Source: Plectrocnemia conspersa | Taxonomy: Eukaryota; Arthropoda; Insecta; Trichoptera; Polycentropodidae | Length of the DNA stretch: 64,000 nt | Assembly (NCBI GenBank): GCA_009617715.1 | Contig: VTFK01000161.1 | Span: 480,415 to 544,414, forward strand | Reading direction: 5' to 3' | Part shown: in pieces, positions 56,501 to 64,000 of the stretch | Position numbering within the stretch: the stretch's first letter is position 1 | Layout: every line of letters begins with the position of its first letter | Program-made: the position numbers and the translations under genes | Notes under the pieces: model-generated | Databases searched by the model: none | The model's input: only the letters and a program-made list of their open reading frames with translations | What the model was told of the DNA's origin: nothing

Positions 56501-59500
56501 ACACGGTAAATTGGGAACGTGCTATTTGGTTGCATGTAGTTGAAGAACTAGAAAATACTCATACATTTTTATGTAATATGGTGTATGTGGTGAGATATCC
56601 TCCCTTTGGCTTGCTCACACATAAAGTTAAAAGCGCCCAAATAGCACATCCTCAATTTACCGTGTTATTAGGGTGTCTACTGTATATATATTTTTATTTA
56701 TAATTAAAAGCTTATAATGTTTAAAAATATACATTTATTGTATCTAATACTAGTATCTAATATTAGTTTGCAAAACTACATTCCTTTAAAAATTAAGTTT
56801 ATGAGCATTTTAAGGTTTATGAATTACTTATGTTGTCTATATAAGGATTATCATTTTTTTTATAAAATTACTAGGCTTAGTTATCATATAATGTTATATG
56901 TAGGTGTATGTTTTTCGTTCAGATAATTGATGACTTATTTCAGCAGGTCTTTTGTTAAGCAAAGCTTTTGATGAATACATTTAAATTAATATATTTGTAT
57001 TTTCACAGCTCTCAATACATATCTCGAATCTTCATCAAAACCGAGATGGTTTTAAAATCTCGATCGGTGCTCAGTGGTTCGCGGCAGCTCGTCAGGTCGC
57101 GCTCATCAGACAACCTGCCAACGAGTCAATCCCAAGTCAACATCCAGATGATGTCCCACACGCTCACCATTCGCGAGGTAACGAACACTGTCCTTAATCC
57201 TTTGCATTGTCAGTTTAACAACTCCAAAGACTCTTTGTATTTAGATTCAATATTTACACACTCAAGAATACACCCGCGGACTGGAAGGTGAAACTAACAT
57301 GTTAAAACAAATTGTATACAATTTCATTACCTAGCCTATTCATATATTATTCCCCCCAAAGAGCAACATACTCAAATCATAATTAATGTCTCGTTTTGCA
57401 GAGGTTGTCTGACGACACGTGTAAAGAGATGGTATTTATATTTTAATTATTCGTTGGTGTGAGTGTGCGTGCGTGCGTGCGTGCAACGCCGTTAACGGAT
57501 AACTTAGTCTTCTGAAACGAAAACACTAACATGTTAACATGTATTTTTATTGTTATTAATATTTTTTGTATAAAATACGCGTTGAGATATAATCTAAAGC
57601 GTGCATGTTCTGTTGTTGTGCTGCTAATGGTAAATAGGGTTCCCACTCTCCGGGGCCGCGTGCCCTCTCGGTGGGCGTGTACCCCGTACACGCAATTAAG
57701 TCGCAGATACTTGACCAAGAGGAAGTAAGTCTTTAGGAGTGTCTCGTATAGATGGTGCACATGTATAGAATTTATTAGTTTGTCGACTGTATATGTACAT
57801 ATGTGTGTACGTACGTGGGTGATGTTCAAATGTAAATGAGGATTTCCACGCCGAGATGTCTCCCGTGTTGTTCAATCGGGATTTTAACCGTAATTTAAAC
57901 ATACGTCAAAGTCGAGGTGTTTGTTGATGGAGTATTTATTTATTTATTAAGAATATTCTTACTTTTTTTCATGAGAAATGTGTTCGTGGCGGAAGTGAGT
58001 TTAGTACATTTGGGAAAGCTCTTCGTTCATCCTACTAGTTCAGCGTTTCCCAATCGAATTGTTGTCGTCCATTTTAAAATGCCTATGCCAAAAATTAAAA
58101 GAAAAGTGTCATTAAAAGCAAGTGCACTGGAAGTTAAGTGTTCACATTGTGTTGTTGTTCTTAAAATATGTATATCATTAATAAATTTCAAAAGGTCCAA
58201 TTTCAATTATTTACGAAAGTGTGTTAATGCTATTCTACTTGAGCGTTCACGTTTTAGAACAAAATAATATAAAAAATCTTCGTTTCTGCTCTCTCCTCAT
58301 TGGAGAACAGCCTTAAATATTAAAGGTTGCAAAGCTCGCTGACGAATCAAAATTATGCAGCGATCGTCCAGCCAATTGTTGCTCTCGTTTCTTAGAACAA
58401 AAATAATATGTATACGCCTTTAGAAAGTGTCATTTTTTTTATGGATATCTTTCGAGGCCGACAGGATTTTATTGCTTTTGTCGTGGATTTTTGACTTCTG
58501 AGAAGAGATATTGGTCAAAATTTGGTTTAGATATGCTTCCTTTATTCAATTCTCACTTATTGTAAGTCGTAATATTGTTATAAAAAGTCTTAATATGAAC
58601 GCTAAAATGCATATCATTTATTAAAAAATACTATGAATCTTCATGAAATCGAAATGTTAAAAAAACGATCACTGACTGGCCAACCTTTGCTCCCCCTGAA
58701 AAAAGTTGAAACGTCCCTGCATTTGACATTTTGAACACGTGTGATTATTGACAGCTGTCTGATTTACAGTGCTGCCAACATATGAAAAATCAAAAAATAA
58801 ACAGCAAACCTTCTTTGAAAATAATAATTAATAAGAATAGTACTTATTTTACTGACTACAAATTAGCAAGCAATTTTTAGTTCAGCAAATTCATTGTAAC
58901 GATTAGGTTAGAATCATAAGATCTCTCTTATAAAAGTTCAAGAATCACCAACCTAGCGACCTAGAGAATCATTTACTAGTTATGAATAATATATTACATG
59001 GGGAAAGTGAAAAATTAGACTTACTATATTTATTTTTTATTTTTTTTAGATTAAATTAAGACCATCGTGGCCTAACAGGTTACCCCAATGCGCCACGATG
59101 GTCGAAAACAAATTTTAAATTTATAAAACATAAAAAATGTATATATACATAAATATATCAATACTTAAACATAACAAAAAATTATAAAATATCAAAATTA
59201 AATGATACAAACTGGATCAGATCCTCGTAGCTAACATTATATAAGTCAATATGTAATGCCAGCGTATTAAGGAGCCGGATGGTCACAGCTATAGGCGAGT
59301 CGGCAAGTGCGGATGTCCTAGCCCTAATGGCCATCAAAAGAGGTCGCGATCGTGATTCTCGAAAATGTTCCGGAACCCAAAACTGGAATTCCTCGAGAAT
59401 AGCTAGATTGTCGACAGCACCTTTTAGTAATTTGAAAAAATGCTTAGCGACATACAGCTTTCTGCGAATCATATCCCAACGCTCCTAAAAGAAAGGCGCT

Positions 59501-62358
59501 GGGATATTAGTACGGATAATAACCAAATATCCTTTTGTAAAGGTATCTTAAATACCTTTTTTGAATTTTTTCCACTAAAAGGGAATATTTGGCTATTCGG
59601 GGATTCCAAATTATAGATCCCGATTCAAGAATGCTACGAACTAAGGTGTCATAGAGGATGCGAATAACTGACGGATCGTCAAAGTGAAAGGCATTCATCA
59701 TAACAAAGCCGAGCATCTTGGAAGATTTATCACAGACGTCGTGTATGTGTAGAGAGAACCTCCATTTGCTCTCGAAAGTGATTCCGAGATCTTTAGTGAA
59801 AGTTTCTTTAGTCAAAATGTTACCACCGAGATGGTAGAAATAAGCTGATGGCGAACGGGACTGAGAAAATGACACAGTATGGCACTTTCCGACACTAAAG
59901 GGTAGACGGTTAACGGAAGCCCATCTCCACAGAGTCTAAATCACTTTGTAGAGAGAAGTCCACAACAGATCGAATTCATTTATATCATTTTAAATCATCT
60001 GCGTACAGAAGACAACTTGAATTTTTAATTGCTGTATTTATGTCATTAATAAATAACACAAAAAGCAGAGGTCCCAGATTGGATCCTTGAGGAACCCCCG
60101 AAGGGGTAAAATATTCTTTTGACAATCGACCACCATAGGTTACAAACTGTCTACGATTGCTTAAATAACTCGAGAATAACCGAGTTAAATTATCTGAGCA
60201 ACCGAGGTTTGACAATTTTTTTAATAATAACCTATGACAAACTTTGTCAAAGGCTTTCTCAAAATCTGTATACACGACGTCTACTTGAATTCCCGCATCG
60301 AGAGAAGTTGTCACCGTTTTGGTGAACGACAGAAGGTTAGTAACAGTGGAACTGGCAGGACGAAACCCATGCTGTTGGTCTAACAAAACTTGCCGAAAGT
60401 GATTATAGAGATATTTATGAATAATTATTTCAAATAATTTAGCAGGAGCTGACAACACTGCGACTGGTCTATAATTCTTTATATATAATTTGTCACCCTT
60501 TTTATGAATAGGGGTCTTTTGTGCATTTCCATAGATCAGGAAATGATGATGTCTTGAGAATCAGATCATAAATACTTTTTAGAGGAGCAGCGAGACTGAC
60601 TTCGCAACCCTTCAAAATAAAATCGGGAATTAAATCAGGTCCAGAAGAACGCCCTGTCGTCTTTAATTTATTAAATCTGTATTTAAGATCTGAGTGCTCA
60701 GTTTCTTTGATGGTCAGTACTGAAGACCAAGAACATGAAGAAGAAAGCGACTGAGCAGAAGGCGAAAAAGATTCCTCGAAAACAGAACGAAAATAGAACG
60801 AAAATATTGCGCAAAACCGTCAGCAATATTTTGTTAACTGTCCAATGTTTTATCGTCGAGGTTCATCACTTTCGACGTCGACTGAGTAGCGCATTTAGTG
60901 TTAATGAATTTCCAGAACGCTTTGGTATCATTAATTATTTGTTTTTGGCAACTTTTGTAATGATTGCGATGATAGGAAATTATTAAACACTTAACGCGTG
61001 CTCTTAATAAACGAAATTCCTCGAGAGCAGATGGATGTCCCGATCTCTTCCATAACTTATGAAAGACGTGCTTTCTTTTTAGCAATGAGATGATCTCACG
61101 AGAAAACCATCTAGGATATGACACGTCAAGCACTCGAGGGCGCTTTCGAATAAAGAGCTGGTCGAATGCACAGTAAAGGACCTCATAGAAGGCCGCTAGG
61201 GAATTTAGCATAATGTATCAATGGCTATTTCGCACACTGTTATTCAGCTATTTTTCTTCATGACATTTTTGTGTCCACTCTTACACTTGCTGGAATGAGA
61301 CATGCATCACCGTACTGAATTTTCATAATGCAATGAATTTCAACTGGTTTCACTCTTTCACTACTAAAAATAAGCAACTCTTAGTGCGACGAATATTTTA
61401 AGCTACTGCTGCATGCTTGATTATGACTACCATCTGTCTGCTAATCTATAAACTACATGTCACACTGCTGCCAATTTACAGGACAACGGAGCGGTGTTTT
61501 GATTTGACTTCAATAAGAAGTGACGGTTGAGTTTGTTAATGCAAAATCTCGTTTACATTTGAACAACCCCGATATGTATATTTTACATTGAAAATCAGCA
61601 CATTATTCTTATTATTATTTCTCAACAATTAAACATTATCAAGCTAAGTATCTTACGTTTTTGCATCATTTTATAATTTCTACAATACTTCATCTCTCAT
61701 GTAAATCTATCTCTATGTGCTTTATTTTCGCATGTTTTAGTTTAGTTATTTAACCCTTATTTCTCACTAACTTTAACCTCAAAATATGACGCTACATAAT
61801 TTTAAACTCATTTTATTTAATTCATAGTTTTTCATCATCGCTTTCGTGAGCATGAAAATATCCTTTTGTCGCATCCGTCATAACCTTAAATGCTCACTGT
61901 GCTCATTCGTTGCAGCTGTTCACTCTGTGGTCTTGGCTGCCAGTGCGAATAACAATGTATCAGCCGGTGCTGCTTTACACCACAGAAGAACACGGTTGTT
62001 CATTGACTACGTTCTACGTACGCGTGGAGCAACACGAGCCGACGTTGCTGATGATCAAGACTTGCAACAATGAGGTATTAAATCAATTTTGAGTCTAATG
62101 GGATTGAATTATTATTGTTCTTTTGCTTCTCTAGGTGTTTGGTGCTTATTGTTCGTCACGGTGGTATGAGAGAAACATGAAGGACGAACGCGGTAATAGA
62201 CAAACTTATTTCGGAACGGGAGAGACGTTCCTTTTCTCGCTGTATCCGGATCGCGCAAAATATCCGTGGGTCGGATGCGCTGAAGGACAAGATCGGGTCG
62301 GACATGGTGCTGAACTATTCATGGCTGCTGACGCAAAGATGATCACAATCGGTGGAGG
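53395..62358 (+). CDS. sky: TBC1D24/skywalker orthologue, partial, eight exons (joined 53395-53519, 53812-53955, 54022-54206, 57009-57177, 57402-57431, 57638-57724, 61916-62074, 62135-62358)
   Basis: A TBC-TLDc protein. In flies Skywalker is a synaptic Rab35 GTPase-activating protein controlling vesicle recycling, and the vertebrate orthologue TBC1D24 is a neuronal disease gene (known biology). In the sequence, eight exons with GT-AG borders join without a shift into about 374 residues. They cover the second half of the TBC domain (exons 1-3), a basic Ser/Arg-rich linker (exon 4), two small phase-0 exons, and the start of TLDc (FTLWSWLPVR; YTTEEHGCSL; EPTLLMIKTC; YFGTGETFLFSL; ELFMAADAKMITIGGG). 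The N-terminal TBC half and the last TLDc exons are missing from the window. No stop or frameshift was seen. The large introns carry a LINE, a MITE and a tandem duplication. The TBC part of the TBC1D24 group is atypical, and the catalytic finger region is not covered here. Confidence 0.93.
53812..53955 (+). CDS. sky: sky exon (TBC domain)
   Basis: Acceptor GATGATCAG at 53811 and donor GTATGT at 53956. 48 codons: KSAWVQLGRLCG, LYTDWQWWILAGLPFPHLVR, VMDCFFHEGIK. The DWQWW and FxxxGxK blocks align with the conserved DWQRW...VEGYK of TBC1D24. A second AG at 53817-53818 would throw the frame off, so the upstream AG is chosen. Confidence 0.92.
54022..54206 (+). CDS. sky: sky exon (end of TBC domain)
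   Basis: Acceptor after a T-run (TTTTTTTTCAG), donor GTTATT at 54207. The preceding intron is only 66 bp. Encodes VLYRVAMAIIILFNKF, a variable stretch, then KFCKTIPVSPTKLLRTAFSI and RAL, ending in phase 2. Confidence 0.93.
55060..55925. repeat. Tandem duplication, two units of about 430 bp
   Basis: Unit 1 (about 55060-55495) and unit 2 (about 55498-55925) share CTGTAGTTGCA, AATGAATTTTATTCTTGGCG, ATTGACAATTA, TTTTAAAATATTGTCTTAAA, CAGTGTTTTATAATATAAAT, and CTACATTGATATT in the same order. Divergence between the units is clear, so it is not recent. Confidence 0.85.
56484..56682. mobile_element. pogo-like MITE, 199 bp
   Basis: The left CAGTAGACCCCCCAATAACA and right (inverted) CAGTAGACACCCTAATAACA continue for about 45 bp to GTGCTATTTGG. 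TA flanks at 56482-56483 and 56683-56684. A lone left end of the same family is at 10615. No coding. Confidence 0.88.
57009..57177 (+). CDS. sky: sky exon (linker between TBC and TLDc)
   Basis: Acceptor TTTTCACAG, donor GTAACG at 57178. With the preceding AG it encodes SSQYISRIFIKTEMVLKSRS, VLSGSRQLVRSRSSDNLPTS, and QSQVNIQMMSHTLTIRE. The Arg/Ser-rich RSRSSDNLP stretch is a likely phosphorylation segment (inference). Ends on a full codon. Confidence 0.93.
57402..57431 (+). CDS. sky: sky microexon, 30 nt
   Basis: Acceptor TCTCGTTTTGCAG, donor GTATTT at 57432. Ten codons, RLSDDTCKEM, in phase 0 on both sides, so inclusion or skipping keeps the frame. KEM followed by the next exon's LFTLWSW parallels the REM-xxWSW context in vertebrate TBC1D24. 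Without transcript data it is an inferred exon, but the frame fit is exact. Confidence 0.78.
57638..57724 (+). CDS. sky: sky cassette exon, 87 nt (likely alternative)
   Basis: Acceptor GGTAAATAG, donor GTAAGT at 57725. 29 codons in phase 0, starting GSHSPGPRAL and ending AIKSQILDQEE. Base composition is far richer in GC than the flanking introns, as expected for an exon. A branch-like CTAAT precedes the acceptor. Predicted to add a loop between TBC and TLDc, probably in some isoforms. Confidence 0.72.
58270..58450 (+). repeat. Repeat family X, central part only
   Basis: TCTCCTCATTGGAGAACAGC, GTTGCAAAGCTCGCTGACGA, AAAATTATGCAGCGATCGTC, CAGCCAATTGTTG and ATACGCCTTTAGAAAGTGTC match the middle of the 6340-6853 copy. 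Confidence 0.65.
58462..58620 (-). repeat. Single copy of the foldback repeat unit
   Basis: On the minus strand: TTAGCGTTCATATTAAGACT, TTTTGACCAATAT, CTTCTCAGAAGTCAAAAATC, CACGACAAAAGCAATAAAAT, matching the 177-bp unit at 11051-11227. It abuts the family X copy. Confidence 0.65.
59031..61211 (-). mobile_element. LINE B, longer copy 2, antisense in a sky intron
   Basis: The tail (AT-rich, 59031-59048) and the 3' hairpin (59067-59103) are at the low-coordinate end, and the 5' truncation is near 61211 or a little beyond. Extends further 5' than copy 1, including the region linking endonuclease and reverse transcriptase. Very similar to copy 1 by eye, so both inserted fairly recently. The target duplication is not resolved. 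Confidence 0.88.
59182..61211 (-). pseudogene. LINE B polyprotein pseudogene, copy 2
   Basis: Pieces in order from 61211 downward. MLNSLAAFYEVL and YPRWFSREIISLLKRK form the linker after the endonuclease. KAFWKFINTK follows. 60458-59985 holds QHGFRPASST, YTDFEKAFDK, SGVPQGSNLGPLLFVLFIND and LLYADDLK. 59875-59507 and 59472-59182 form the C-terminal domain ending NFDIL. Frames are broken near 60470-60830, 59960, and 59490. The catalytic YADD and motif A aspartates are intact. Confidence 0.87.
61212..61915. other. Remainder of the sky intron
   Basis: ACACTTGCTGGAATGAGACA near 61275 resembles CACACTTGCTGGAGTAACAG at 53697, a short repeat of unknown class. No exon before the 61916 acceptor. Confidence 0.4.
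61916..62074 (+). CDS. sky: sky exon (TLDc domain start)
   Basis: Acceptor TTCGTTGCAG, donor GTATTA at 62075. 53 codons, phase 0 both sides: LFTLWSWLPVRITMYQPVLL, YTTEEHGCSLTTFYVRVEQH, EPTLLMIKTCNNE. WSWLP and EPTLLMIKT are TLDc landmarks of TBC1D24. Confidence 0.94.
62135..62358 (+). CDS. sky: sky exon (TLDc domain)
   Basis: Acceptor TTGCTTCTCTAG, donor GTTAGT at 62359; the preceding intron is 60 bp. Encodes VFGAYCSSRWYERNMKDERG, NRQTYFGTGETFLFSLYPDR, AKYPWVGCAEGQDRVG and HGAELFMAADAKMITIGG, leaving phase 2. GAYCSxxW, FGTGETFLF and FMAAxxKMITIGGG are core TLDc motifs. Confidence 0.94.
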
Positions 62359-62364
62359 GTTAGT

Positions 62365-64000
62365 ATAACCATAAATTATTTTTTGCTCGGACTTTTTAGA
62401 AAGGTCGTCTCGGTTGACTTTTAGTCTGTTGAAGAGTGCTTGTGTAAAGATAGAAATAGATTGATTTTAAAAAAATAAGAAACCGAGTTGATGATAAAAC
62501 AAAATTTCAGATTGAATTGTTCGGAATTGCAATTTAAAAAAATAAGAAAAGGTTTAGTCATTCCTAATGAAATGAAATATAGTGATAAATATTAAATAAT
62601 TTTATATAAACAATTGTTTTTTTTTTATTAGATACATTTTTAAATCGTCAAAATAATAAAAATGATAATTGTGAAAAAATATTTAAGAAAAATCGCTGTA
62701 ATTTTTTTCATTTTTGCCCTGCAAGACCTAATTTGAAATCTGGTAACTCTCGGCATCAACGTCCTAAATCGGGCCCTAGGCCAACATGTTTATCGGGCCT
62801 CCTCTTCTTACCGAAATGTCGATTTTTTGACTAAATGTTATACTATTTCCTTTTAATTAAAATTTAAAATAAATAAATTACAAAAATAAAAATAAAATTA
62901 CAATATACAACACTATTACAAATCACCAATATTTTTTTTGCAATAAACATTTAGGAATAATAGGATTAAAAATTATCTGATGATATACTAATTTAAAATT
63001 AAATTGTCAATTTAAATAATAGCAATAAAAAAAATTTTGGTACTTATATGTACATATGTTTTCTGCAAACTCCGTAATCTACTGAAAGATCTTTTTGCCA
63101 TTGAAATGGTGACTATAATTGTGCAAAATAATTATTATATTTTGTAAAAACAATTAAATTTTCATAAAATAATATGCTAAATACAATTTATATGATTATT
63201 CAATAATACTTACCTTTTTATTTACATTTTCATTCACATATTTATTTTCATTTTTATTAAAATAATTATTTACAAATTATTTATACATACATATATATAT
63301 GTGTATGACTGTGCAAAAGTTTTGGGCCACCTGAAGTAAAAATAAATTATAAAAAATTAGGGTATTATAACAAAAATATTTGTTCTATGTATTTTTTTAT
63401 TTTTTTATTTTTTATTTTCAATAATTTCGGTGATTAATGAATGATATTTAGCTCTCCACATGTTGTTTTATATGACACAAACACAAATTAATTATTTTTA
63501 AGAATAATTTTTATTTTTTAATAACAAGCAATCATAAGTTTGGGATCGGCCGAACGTAAAATGTATTTTTTACACTCTTGAAAAAAATGAAAAATTACTG
63601 CTCTTATGTTTTAAACACATGTTATTGTTCGACAACAAAAACCCGAGATACTGTGATGTTATTAATATAATGTTACTGGATCAGGTGGCCCAAAACTTTT
63701 TCACAGTACTGTATATACATATATTATATATTTATATTTTTATTTACCCAATTATTTACATTTTCATTCATACATTTACTTACATTTTTATTACAAATTA
63801 TTTATACATATGTAAATTATTTTAAAATACTTTTCTTGATTTCTTGATGCAAAATTTTCAGTCAAAAAAATAAAATATTTTATTTGACAAATCATAGCTT
63901 GATCGATATATTGCATTTGCATGACATATTTGTGACATTTTCAATTTAAATTAATTAATCAACTCATTATAATAGAAACGACCCGCGATTATGGACAGTA
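62365..64000 (+). other. sky intron, open to the right edge
   Basis: AT-rich. 62700-62830 is a slightly more balanced block. Contains the Tc1-like element at 63304-63711. The next TLDc exon (expected to start in phase 2 and encode the conserved glycine-rich turn) was not found. Confidence 0.6.
63304..63711. mobile_element. Tc1-like MITE, about 408 bp
   Basis: ACTGTGCAAAAGTTTTGGGC at the left and ACTGTGAAAAAGTTTTGGGC (inverted) at the right, continuing CACCTGA on both. TA follows the right end (63712-63713). The left flank is degraded. Ends of this type are common in Tc1-like elements. No transposase. Confidence 0.75.

Larger units (their letters stand above)
54207..57008 (+). other. sky intron with tandem duplication and MITE
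   Basis: 2.8-kb AT-rich intron. Holds the 55060-55925 duplication and the 56484-56682 MITE. No other coding exon recognised. Confidence 0.8.
57725..61915 (+). other. sky intron (4.2 kb) loaded with repeats
   Basis: Contains family X copy (58270), foldback copy (58462) and antisense LINE B copy (59031-61211). An open frame at 57917-58267 (starts MFVDGVFIYLL) is unassigned; CAGCGTTTCCCAATCG at 58040 resembles a hAT end. Confidence 0.8.

Noticed and set aside
57917..58267. 116-codon open frame in a sky intron
   Set aside because: No domain, low-complexity hydrophobic start, contains a hAT-like end and lies in an intron.
1..64000. LTR retrotransposon, CRISPR array, ribosomal RNA gene
   Set aside because: No paired LTRs with a gag-pol frame, no regularly spaced short repeats with unique spacers, and no rRNA-like conserved core were seen.

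Overview
The window looks like a piece of an AT-rich insect nuclear genome. The evidence is a spliced gene whose exons encode an insect-type Skywalker/TBC1D24 protein, GT-AG introns, tRNA-headed SINEs, several non-LTR retrotransposon families and many TA- or TTAA-flanked DNA transposons. There are no operons, ribosome binding sites or prokaryotic features. The species cannot be named from the sequence alone.

The only host gene I can support is the TBC1D24/skywalker orthologue on the + strand, from 53395 to 62358, incomplete at both ends. Eight exons splice in one consistent frame. Exons at 53395-53519, 53812-53955 and 54022-54206 encode the C-terminal half of the TBC domain. Exon 57009-57177 is a basic, serine-rich linker. 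A 30-nt microexon (57402-57431) and an 87-nt exon (57638-57724) follow, both phase 0, and then 61916-62074 and 62135-62358 encode the first part of the TLDc domain. The N-terminal TBC exons (about 160 residues by comparison with the family) were not found in the 53 kb upstream, and the last TLDc exons lie beyond the right edge. The introns hold a LINE copy, a pogo-like MITE, a 430-bp tandem duplication and other repeats.

Positions 1-53000 are noncoding and dominated by mobile-element remains. 1-2300: a minus-strand LINE reverse transcriptase interrupted by a complete 1281-bp mariner (TA duplications intact, transposase broken) and by a 442-bp pogo-like MITE. 6.3-17 kb: an unclassified dispersed repeat (called X here; also at 49 and 58 kb), a TA-flanked MITE at 8480, a tandem-plus-inverted foldback structure at 10926-11390, and a further dispersed family (W). 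20-33 kb: LINE scraps, a Tc1/mariner-like transposase remnant, two interleaved terminal-inverted-repeat elements (one with clean TTAA ends), an RTE-type LINE fragment, the first SINE copy, a CR1/Daphne-like LINE 3' end and a roughly 128-bp tandem repeat (Y). 37-52 kb: a strong 31-bp-stem hairpin, two more SINEs, a 556-bp piggyBac-type MITE and a 1.8-kb LINE copy (family B) with a possible ACATAG target duplication.

Most notable: (1) the three SINE copies and LINE B share a 3' hairpin whose loop is conserved while the stem changes sequence but keeps pairing, which suggests the SINE is mobilised by this LINE; (2) the phase-0 microexon and cassette exon between the TBC and TLDc domains; (3) the unclassified repeat family X; (4) the foldback tandem/inverted structure. 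No wholly new protein system was seen.
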